From the NCBI GenBank assembly GCA_964469155.1, contig CAYXXU010000004.1, positions 1 through 64,000 of the forward strand: DNA of 64,000 nt, in the 5' to 3' direction. A program made the position numbers and the translations under genes. The stretch is from CAIWKO01 sp964469155 (GTDB taxonomy: Bacteria > Bacteroidota > Bacteroidia > Bacteroidales > CAIWKO01). Below the pieces are notes generated by a model. The model searched no databases. It saw only the letters and a list, made by a program, of their open reading frames with translations, and had not been told where the DNA came from. Positions 10,173-16,466 of the stretch are shown piece by piece (positions within the stretch are counted from its first letter, which is position 1; each line of letters begins with the position of its first letter).

Positions 10173-11027
10173 ATGGACACAAAAAATGAAAAAACCAATT
10201 ACAAAACCCAATGCGCAGCATTGAGGCATGAATTAACTGAAACCAAAGAGATTTTGGCTTCGATTCGCATCGAACTGGAAGAAACCGAACATGCTTTGAA
10301 ATTTACCGAAAATGAGATTAATGATTTTGATAAGAATTTAGCAGAGGCAAACAGAAAAATTGCGGTTTTGCAAAAAGATCTGGATCTGAAAAACGAAATC
10401 CTCGATAATCTGCCGGCTATGGTATATGTTGGCCGTGAGGTCGATCTCAGTAGCGACATTCACAACACCTTTGGCTATGCCAACCAACCCCTGTTTGATA
10501 TTACCGGCTTGAGTTGCATGAACCCCATAACCGATGGAGATGGCTTTTTGGAGAGCATTATTCATCCCGACGATCTGAAATCCATTATGGAAACCAGGCA
10601 GCAAAGCTGCAAAGCCGGCAGCGGCTCTGCCCTGTGGTCCGGGTGCAGAATCAAAACTGCCGGAGGTGAGTATAGTGCCACCATTGGTAAATGTGTGGCT
10701 TTTCGGCCAAAACCGGCCGGGGCGGTCGGGCAGTTTATCCACATGGCTATTCTGTTGCCGGAAGATAAGCCTACCGCAAAAATGCTGAAAGAATTGCACA
10801 TTACCTTTAATCTTATAAAAAACAGAAAAATTCTCAGACAACTTACTGAAATTGAAAAGAAAATTATCCGGTTGATTTGTGCCGGATTTACTTACAAAGA
10901 GATAGCAGAGCGCACTCCATTAAAAAAAGAAGGAGTCGACTCGGCCAAAGACAGGATTCTGGTTAAGCTGAATCTGTCTAATGTCAACCAGTTGATAACC
11001 TTCGCCGTCGATAACGGCTTGGATTAG
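10173..11027 (+). CDS. PAS-domain LuxR-type transcriptional regulator
   Basis: Protein of 284 residues. The first 75 residues form a long charged coiled coil (ELTETKEILASIRIELEETE onward). Residues 80-200 look like a PAS sensor fold (ILDNLPAMVYVGR start, IIHPDD, GEYSATIGK). The last 65 residues carry a LuxR/GerE helix-turn-helix (LTEIEKKIIRLICAGFTYKEIA, then KDRILVKLNLSNVNQLITFA). It therefore looks like a cytoplasmic single-protein sensor and DNA-binding regulator. It has no receiver domain or membrane segment. It lies just upstream of the 21-nt-repeat ORF and the orphan protein at 11625, which may be targets, but that is only a positional inference. Confidence 0.8.
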   Translation: MDTKNEKTNYKTQCAALRHELTETKEILASIRIELEETEHALKFTENEINDFDKNLAEANRKIAVLQKDLDLKNEILDNLPAMVYVGREVDLSSDIHNTFGYANQPLFDITGLSCMNPITDGDGFLESIIHPDDLKSIMETRQQSCKAGSGSALWSGCRIKTAGGEYSATIGKCVAFRPKPAGAVGQFIHMAILLPEDKPTAKMLKELHITFNLIKNRKILRQLTEIEKKIIRLICAGFTYKEIAERTPLKKEGVDSAKDRILVKLNLSNVNQLITFAVDNGLD

Positions 11028-11044
11028 CGACTTTCAGAAGGTAC

Positions 11045-11075
11045 GCCAAAACCCCTTTTAAGGGCTTTTTTGGCG
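11045..11075 (+). terminator. Hairpin after the PAS/LuxR gene
   Basis: CGCCAAAA (from 11045) pairs with TTTTGGCG (ending near 11074), with an inner CCCTT/AAGGG-like stem. The T tract is inside the 3' arm rather than after it. The 3' arm overlaps the TTTG of the next promoter (11069-11072), so termination and initiation appear packed into the same 50 bp. Confidence 0.5.
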
Positions 11076-11097
11076 AATAATTATCGCAGTACATTTG
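11069..11097 (+). promoter_or_regulatory. Promoter of the 21-nt-repeat ORF
   Basis: TTTG (11069-11072), a 17-nt spacer, then TACATTTG (11090-11097) fits the Bacteroidota consensus. Transcription would begin near 11103. This excludes the TTG start at 11070 and supports the ATG at 11121 for the following ORF. Confidence 0.6.
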
Positions 11098-11120
11098 TGT
11101 TCAGTTATATCGAAAACCGC

Positions 11121-11603
11121 ATGATCGAATACATGATGGCTGCAAAACAAAATAATCTGATAGTTTATAGGTATAACCTACCTGTTTCGGATCAGGTGCT
11201 GCTCAATCCGGATCATGTATTTTGCCGTTGCAATAACTTTCTTACTGCTTCGGAGAGCGTTCTGAATACTTCGGAGAGTGGTATTCTAAGTTCTGGTAAT
11301 GTTAACCTAATTTCTGGTAACGTCACACTAAGTTCTGGTGACATCACGATAAATAATGGTGACGTCATGATAAGTTCTGGTGACGTCACGATAAGTTCTG
11401 GTGATGTCACGATAAGTTCTGGTGAAGTCACGATAAATACTGGTGACATCACGATAAGTACTGGTGACGTCACGATAAATAATGGTGACGTCACGATAAG
11501 TTGTGGTGACGTCACTCTAAGTTCAAAAAATGGTCTTAAAAATTTGGCTAATTATCTTAATGTTTATAAAACAGGCACATACCAACTCAATTTTAAATAC
11601 TAA
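11121..11603 (+). CDS. Heptad-repeat protein encoded by a 21-nt tandem array
   Basis: Predicted protein of about 160 residues with no family recognised. After about 55 non-repetitive residues come 11 copies of a 7-residue unit of consensus S-S-G-D-V-T-I (DNA 11289-11519), then a 28-residue tail ending QLNFKY. Differences between units are mostly conservative (S/N/T, D/E/N, V/I, I/L), which suggests selection on protein, perhaps as a beta-solenoid-like stack. The start at 11121 is chosen because a promoter ends at 11097; a TTG at 11070 would be upstream of transcription. There is no signal peptide. The opposite strand is also open across the array, so a purely DNA-level role cannot be ruled out. 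Confidence 0.5.
   Translation: MIEYMMAAKQNNLIVYRYNLPVSDQVLLNPDHVFCRCNNFLTASESVLNTSESGILSSGNVNLISGNVTLSSGDITINNGDVMISSGDVTISSGDVTISSGEVTINTGDITISTGDVTINNGDVTISCGDVTLSSKNGLKNLANYLNVYKTGTYQLNFKY
11289..11519 (+). repeat. Tandem array of 11 x 21 bp units containing TGACGTCA
   Basis: Eleven contiguous 21-bp units. Units 4, 5, 9, 10 and 11 contain the 8-bp palindrome TGACGTCA; most others differ by one base (TGATGTCA, TGACATCA, TGAAGTCA). The period equals two DNA helical turns, so the palindromes lie on one face. There are no unique spacers, so it is not a CRISPR array. Confidence 0.9.
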
Positions 11604-11624
11604 TCAATTAAAAAATTAAAAATT

Positions 11625-12398
11625 ATGAAAAGTCATGGAAGAATCCCAATGAAATTAGAAACCTTCATCACCTTTATAGTATTGGTCGATGAATATCTGC
11701 ACACCATCTTTCCGGGTAGTACCGACCCCCGCGGCATTGAGCTGGGGATGACCACCGCAGAGCTGGCTATATTGAAAGACTGGGTGATAAAATTTGTCAG
11801 CGGCGACCCCGCCCATCCGGGTATTTGGGACCTGCATAAGAACAAGCAGAAAAAAACTCAAACCACCCGTCAGAATATGGTGGACAGCCAGAAACAATTC
11901 GCGGCGTTTTTCCGTCCGGTACTGACCCGCATGAGCGGCAGTGCGCTTATTACCAACGACGATCGCGATACGCTCAATATAGCGCATCCGGTTACCACGC
12001 ATACCAGGCCTACCACACCCATCAAGGCTGAATGTATGATAGGCATCAGGATGCTGGGACAGGGTAAAGTACGGTTTGTGTGCAAAGCATCGGAAGATGA
12101 GGCCAGGGCCAGCAAGCCCGAGGGTGCCAATGCCGTTGAAATTGCTTTACTCAGCCGGCCGGTCATTACCACCGAACCCGATAAAGATAATATTTTAGTA
12201 TCTAAAGTACGTCCAAAATCCATGCAGGGTCCCGGCGAAGCCAACTCAGTCAGAATTTTCACCAAGTCTATCTTCATCATACAGTTTCCCGATTCCGAAC
12301 TGGGTAACGACCTGCAGTTGTTTGGCCGCTGGATCAATACCAATTATCCCGATCTGGCCGGGCCGTGGTCGGGTCTGCAGACTGTGCTCATCAGTTAG
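11625..12398 (+). CDS. Conserved Bacteroidota orphan protein, unknown function
   Basis: Protein of 257 residues with no signal peptide or membrane segment. The first about 110 residues are helical (MTTAELAILKDWVIKF, QNMVDSQKQFAAFFRPVLTRM). Next comes a conserved-looking block LITNDDRDTLNI plus a Pro/Thr linker, then a beta-rich C-terminal half ending LAGPWSGLQTVLIS that resembles an Ig/fibronectin-type fold. From memory, this helical-plus-NDDRD-plus-WS architecture recurs as an uncharacterised family in Bacteroidota; a search would be needed to confirm. It starts 21 nt after the heptad-repeat ORF, so the two are probably co-transcribed. The alternative ATG at 11649 (residue 9) is possible. 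Confidence 0.65.
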   Translation: MKSHGRIPMKLETFITFIVLVDEYLHTIFPGSTDPRGIELGMTTAELAILKDWVIKFVSGDPAHPGIWDLHKNKQKKTQTTRQNMVDSQKQFAAFFRPVLTRMSGSALITNDDRDTLNIAHPVTTHTRPTTPIKAECMIGIRMLGQGKVRFVCKASEDEARASKPEGANAVEIALLSRPVITTEPDKDNILVSKVRPKSMQGPGEANSVRIFTKSIFIIQFPDSELGNDLQLFGRWINTNYPDLAGPWSGLQTVLIS

Positions 12399-12410
12399 GA
12401 GAGGCTATTT

Positions 12411-12462
12411 GGCTTTAGGCTATTTGGCTTTTAGGAAAGAAAAAAAAAGGACTTCCGGGCTT
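12411..12462. repeat. 52-bp direct repeat, copy 1
   Basis: Identical over 52 bp to 15992-16043. It begins GGCTTTAGGCTATTTGGC, contains an A9 run, and ends GGACTTCCGGGCTT. Both copies lie downstream of coding regions. In this copy the last part forms the 5' arm of a terminator. Confidence 0.85.
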
Positions 12463-12483
12463 ATGTTGCCTGGGAGTTTTTTT
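12451..12483 (+). terminator. Terminator after the orphan protein gene
   Basis: ACTTCCGGGC (12451-12460) pairs with GCCTGGGAGT (12468-12477) as 10 bp with two G-T wobbles, followed by a run of T (12476-12483). The remaining gap to 12833 is AT-rich with no convincing gene. Confidence 0.7.
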
Positions 12484-12777
12484 ATGATTAACACCCCTCA
12501 AAAACCTTTTTATTTTAGGGTGACTTTCCTACCATAAGCCAGAAAGTCTAAAGTCTAAAAGCCTGAAAAGGGCTTGGGGAGTTGTTTTTATACCTGTTTT
12601 AGCCCAAAAACCTTTATTTTCTTAATATTCCAAATTACCAGCAGCCTGAAGGTCTATTTTTGGCTTTGGGTGTATTGGTTTGTCAGAGATCCTAATTTGA
12701 CTTTAAATAGTTTTCTTATTTTTAACCTTAATGATAAATATCATTATGTTAAGCTTTTATTATTTTTTTTAATTAGG

Positions 12778-12785
12778 TAACTTTG
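12778..12785 (+). promoter_or_regulatory. TAnnTTTG -7 element of the S74 surface-protein gene
   Basis: TAACTTTG matches the Bacteroidota -7 consensus and lies 49 nt before the ATG at 12834. It overlaps a TTG (12783) that would otherwise be read as an upstream start, so the ATG is preferred. The -33 region is only T-rich. Confidence 0.5.
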
Positions 12786-12833
12786 TACCTAATTAGTAAA
12801 CTCATAAACTTGTATCCACAAAATTGTAACCAA

Positions 12834-14936
12834 ATGAAAAATACTTATCTTTTTATTTCTTTTATACTATTATGCAATCTTTCCATTTACGCCCAAACTC
12901 CCCAGGCCATCAACTACCAGGGTGTGGCCCGCGATGGTAGCGGAAATGTATTAATCAATCAAAACATTGCCCTTCGCCTTAGTATTCTCAGTGGAAGCGC
13001 CAGTGGTACAGTAGCATATTCCGAAATCCACAACAAAACCACTGACAATTTCGGACTGTTTGATCTACGGATAGGACAAGGCACACCCATAAGCGGCAGC
13101 TTCAGCAGCATCGGTTGGGGTGCACATACCTATTATCTTAAAACAGAGATCGATCCCGCAGGCGGTACAGCCTGGCAGTTGGTGGGCACCAATCAGTTTG
13201 TTTCGGTGCCTTATGCGCTCTATGCCGAACAAAGCGGCACGCCGGGGCCTACAGGTCCTCAGGGCATTCAAGGCATACAAGGCCCCACAGGAGCACAGGG
13301 CCTGCAGGGTGTGGCAGGTACAACAGGTCCCACGGGTAATGCCAATATCAGCGGAACCGACAATTATTTGATAAAATTCACAACTGCAACCACTGGTGGC
13401 AACTCCCTCATGTATGATAACGGAAGCAATGTCGGCATCGGAACTTCATCGCCGGGAGCCAGATTTGATGTGGCTGGTGGCGACGCCCGAATCAATAATG
13501 TAAATTTTGGAAGAGGTGGGGGTAATATGCTTACCAATACCACAGCCGGATATTTGGCTTTGAATTCGAATACGGGCGGAGTTGGAAATTCTGCCTTTGG
13601 TTACCGCACACTTTATGCAAACACCGATGGTTATTTCAACACCGCCTTTGGCTATAACGCTTTGTATGCTAACACCACAGGCTATGGTAATACAGCCAGC
13701 GGTTATAATGCTCTTTACAGTAACGTGGCCAACAGCAGAATTACAGCCATTGGCTACAATGCCATGTTTTATGCTGATAACCGCACTACAGGTCTCGAAA
13801 CATTTAACACTGCCGTTGGATATGAAGCATTAAAAGGCAGCACTATTGCAGCAAATAATCAAGGTAGGTGGAATACTGCAATAGGTGATCAAGCACTTTT
13901 TTCAAATACATTTGGTAGTTATAATACGGCTAATGGGTGTCAGGCACTATACAGCAATGCAGCCAACAGCCGAAGCACAGCCATCGGCCATAATGCAATG
14001 TTTTATGCTGATAACCGCACTACAGGTCGCGAAACATTTAACACAGCCATAGGCTATGAAGCATTAAAAGGCAGCGCTACAGCAGCAAACAACATAGGAA
14101 GATGGAATACTGCCATAGGTAATCAAGCCCTCTATTCAAATATAGCTGGTGATAAAAACACAGCTAATGGAAATTTTGCACTTTATGCTAATACCTATGG
14201 TATTTCTAATGCAGCCTTTGGAAATGAAGCACTTGTTGCCAATATTGATGGTGATTATAATACGGCCATAGGTGACCAAGCACTTCTATTGAACGCAACT
14301 GGTAATTATAATGTAGCCTGTGGCCTGGCAGCACTTCAAAGTAATGTAAGTGGCAGTAATAATACAGCTTGTGGGTATGGAGCATTTTATGGCGGAGCAT
14401 CCTATACAAATTCAACGGCTATTGGAAATCAAGCAAATATAAGTGCTTCAAATCAAGTCAGATTAGGCAATTTAAATACAACCTCCATAGGTGGCTATGC
14501 CAACTGGACTAATGTTTCGGATATAAGATTTAAAAAGCAGGTACAGGATATGAATGTAGGTCTTGATTTCATTATGAAACTCCGCCCTGTCACCTACCAC
14601 CTCGATATGGATGCCATTGCCTCATTTAATAAAATCCCGGATAGTTTAAGAATAAGGGAATCAGAACAACTAAAATCACAGGAATTACAGTCAGGTTTCA
14701 TCGCCCAGGAAGTTGAGCAAGCCGCAAAGGAGTTGGGATACGATTTCAGCGGTGTGGATAAACCCAAAAACAATGACGATTCCTATGGTCTTCGTTATGC
14801 TGAATTTGTGGTGCCTCTGGTTAAGGGTATGCAGGAACAACAACAAATGATTGAAAGGCAGAATAAAACAATTGATGAAATGAAAATTATTATTGAAAAA
14901 CAACAAAAACAAATTGATCAATTGCTCAGCAAATAA
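12834..14936 (+). CDS. Secreted fibre-like protein with collagen-like and YadA-head-like repeats and a C-terminal S74 chaperone domain
   Basis: Protein of 700 residues from the ATG at 12834, with a signal peptide ending LSIYAQ. Domains in order: a beta-rich N-terminal domain starting with INYQGVARDGSGN; a short collagen-like G-x-y stretch (GTPGPTGPQGIQG onward); about 270 residues of repeats of the type NTAFGYNALYANTTGYGN, like YadA-head left-handed beta-rolls; and a C-terminal Peptidase_S74 domain starting at SDIRFKK with GFIAQEVEQ. The family's Ser-Lys pair is visible in that start motif. The last 40 residues are a coiled coil. S74 domains trimerise phage tail fibres and then cut themselves off, so a homotrimeric surface fibre is likely. 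The next gene starts 12 nt downstream. Confidence 0.85.
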   Translation: MKNTYLFISFILLCNLSIYAQTPQAINYQGVARDGSGNVLINQNIALRLSILSGSASGTVAYSEIHNKTTDNFGLFDLRIGQGTPISGSFSSIGWGAHTYYLKTEIDPAGGTAWQLVGTNQFVSVPYALYAEQSGTPGPTGPQGIQGIQGPTGAQGLQGVAGTTGPTGNANISGTDNYLIKFTTATTGGNSLMYDNGSNVGIGTSSPGARFDVAGGDARINNVNFGRGGGNMLTNTTAGYLALNSNTGGVGNSAFGYRTLYANTDGYFNTAFGYNALYANTTGYGNTASGYNALYSNVANSRITAIGYNAMFYADNRTTGLETFNTAVGYEALKGSTIAANNQGRWNTAIGDQALFSNTFGSYNTANGCQALYSNAANSRSTAIGHNAMFYADNRTTGRETFNTAIGYEALKGSATAANNIGRWNTAIGNQALYSNIAGDKNTANGNFALYANTYGISNAAFGNEALVANIDGDYNTAIGDQALLLNATGNYNVACGLAALQSNVSGSNNTACGYGAFYGGASYTNSTAIGNQANISASNQVRLGNLNTTSIGGYANWTNVSDIRFKKQVQDMNVGLDFIMKLRPVTYHLDMDAIASFNKIPDSLRIRESEQLKSQELQSGFIAQEVEQAAKELGYDFSGVDKPKNNDDSYGLRYAEFVVPLVKGMQEQQQMIERQNKTIDEMKIIIEKQQKQIDQLLSK

Positions 14937-14948
14937 AAAAACAAAAAG

Positions 14949-15749
14949 ATGAAAAGACAAATCCTAATACTCATTTTTCTCACCCTCTACATCTCATTGC
15001 AGGCCCAACAGGTTCAGCCCGATGTGATCAACAGCATGGGCGGCAGTACCACTTATAGTGGAGGCTACCTGGCCTTTAATGTAGGCGAACCCATCATAGG
15101 CACCCAGTCAGATATTAGTGTTACCTTATCTCAGGGATTTCTACAAACCTGGCAGGTGCTTGCCAAACAAATTGCCATTAAAATATTCCTCGAAGGCCTC
15201 TATGCCGGAAGTGGTATAATGAACCAGGCGCAGGGCACATCCGGGCCACAGTTCTCTGCAAGCATTGCCGATCAGGTAAGTGTCGAATTGCATAACAATA
15301 CCATACCTTACGGAATATTCTTTGAGCAAGCTAACGTTGACCTGCATACCGATGGTAGGCTTCAAATAAATAACCTTCCATCCAATACATTCGGTTCGTA
15401 TTATATTACCATCAGGCATAGGAATAGTATTGAAACCTGGAGCGCCCAGCCTTTTGATTTCAGTGGGGCAGGCCCTTTCAGCTACGATTTCAGTACGGCG
15501 GCTTCTCAGGCCTACGGTAACAATCAAAAGTTGATAGGTACCGTTTATGCCATCTGGGGCGGCGACCCAACGCAGGATGGCATAGTGGATGGTTCGGATA
15601 TGTCGGTTATCGACAATGGAAGCCAACCCCCTATTCTCCAGGGATATTATGCTGAAGATGTGAACGGCGATGGTATAGTGGATGGTTCGGATATGTCGAT
15701 GGTCGATAACAATTCGGCGCCTCCTCCGGTTAGTGTAAAGAGGCCGTAA
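14949..15749 (+). CDS. Secreted protein with paired dockerin-like EF-hand loops
   Basis: Protein of 266 residues. A signal peptide ends SLQAQ, and the mature N-terminus (DVINSMGGSTTYSGGYLAFNVGEP) is of a kind common in T9SS-exported proteins. From about residue 75 to the end it matches the last 190 residues of the giant protein at 16467-22433. That shared module includes FLEGLYAG, RHRNSIETWSAQP, and two calcium-type loops DPTQDGIVDGSD and DVNGDGIVDGSD, which fit the dockerin loop D-x-N-x-D-G. It ends SVKRP. It lies 12 nt after the S74 gene, so the two are likely one operon. No CHU_C or type-A tail is present. Confidence 0.7.
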   Translation: MKRQILILIFLTLYISLQAQQVQPDVINSMGGSTTYSGGYLAFNVGEPIIGTQSDISVTLSQGFLQTWQVLAKQIAIKIFLEGLYAGSGIMNQAQGTSGPQFSASIADQVSVELHNNTIPYGIFFEQANVDLHTDGRLQINNLPSNTFGSYYITIRHRNSIETWSAQPFDFSGAGPFSYDFSTAASQAYGNNQKLIGTVYAIWGGDPTQDGIVDGSDMSVIDNGSQPPILQGYYAEDVNGDGIVDGSDMSMVDNNSAPPPVSVKRP

Positions 15750-16086
15750 TAATAAGGATAGGCTATTTGCTTTGGCTATTAGTATCTAAACGATAATATT
15801 CGTGTATTTTTTGGCAAAATATTTTAAATAACAATGCTCAAATATCAAATAACAAATAAATTACAATGTCCAAATTTTAAAAATTTCAAACTGTTTGGAG
15901 GTTTCGGTTTCATTGTTTTTTTGAGATTTATTTGTTTTTTGTTTTTTGTTTTTTGAGATTTTTCCTTTTTGGTTCTGGCTTGTCCAGGTTAGGCTTTAGG
16001 CTATTTGGCTTTTAGGAAAGAAAAAAAAAGGACTTCCGGGCTTTAGACAGGGCCTTTTGTAACACTGATATCGTAAGTATTCGTCC
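15750..16086. other. Intergenic stretch: imperfect hairpin and second 52-bp repeat
   Basis: No gene is seen. Bases 15832-15960 form a long imperfect inverted repeat: CAAATAACAAATAAA-like words on the left face TTTATTTGTTTTTTG-like words on the right. Bases 15992-16043 are the second copy of the 52-bp direct repeat at 12411-12462. Here the downstream arm of the terminator found at copy 1 is missing, and only an AAAAGG/CCTTTT pairing remains. Confidence 0.6.
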
Positions 16087-16135
16087 ACTCATCCGATGAC
16101 TATCCAAAACGCGAACTCAGAGTCATCGGATGAGT
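16087..16135. repeat. Inverted repeat of the ACTCATC family, copy 1
   Basis: ACTCATCCGATGACT (16087-16101) and AGTCATCGGATGAGT (16121-16135) are perfect 15-bp reverse complements with a 19-nt loop. Two more copies with one central mismatch lie at 46417-46463 and 46485-46532. Confidence 0.85.
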
Positions 16136-16144
16136 TTCATTCGG

Positions 16145-16187
16145 AAAAACTCCCGCAGCCGTCGAAGGCAAAGGGAGTTTTTTTTAT
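16145..16187 (+). terminator. Rho-independent terminator in the gap before the giant surface-protein gene
   Basis: AAACTCCC (16147-16154) pairs with GGGAGTTT (16173-16180), followed by a T tract. The 280 bp between here and the next ATG hold only a weak promoter candidate (TTTG at 16276, 21-nt spacer, TATCTTTA at 16301-16308). Confidence 0.65.
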
Positions 16188-16466
16188 TTAGTGGCAGATA
16201 AATAAATGGTTATACGGCACAATTCTTCTTCCCCTGATACTGCAAGTAAGCAAGGGAAAAAAAATTTTTACAACTTTTGTTAAACCAAGGGTTATAATAC
16301 TATCTTTACGGTGGTTTTCCTTTGTTTACAGGCCTTACAGACTGATTATGTTTATCTGTGGCATGCCATCAGGCATAAAATGGCTGATAAGACTCTAAAT
16401 AAATGAAATAGCAGGGCATTGCCAAATTTAAATATTAAGTGATTGACATTCCAAAACCCTACCCAT

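Noticed and set aside
11213..11515. Minus-strand reading frame over the 21-bp array (V-T-S-P-E-L-I repeats)
   Set aside because: It is a by-product of the repeat being open on both strands. The plus-strand frame has a promoter and a downstream co-oriented gene.
11289..11519. Possible CRISPR array (regular 21-bp repeats)
   Set aside because: The units are contiguous with no unique spacers, and no cas genes are near. The same applies to 48198-48407.
12834..14936. Prophage tail-fibre gene
   Set aside because: The S74 domain is phage-like, but the protein has a signal peptide and no phage structural, lysis or integrase genes are present in the window.
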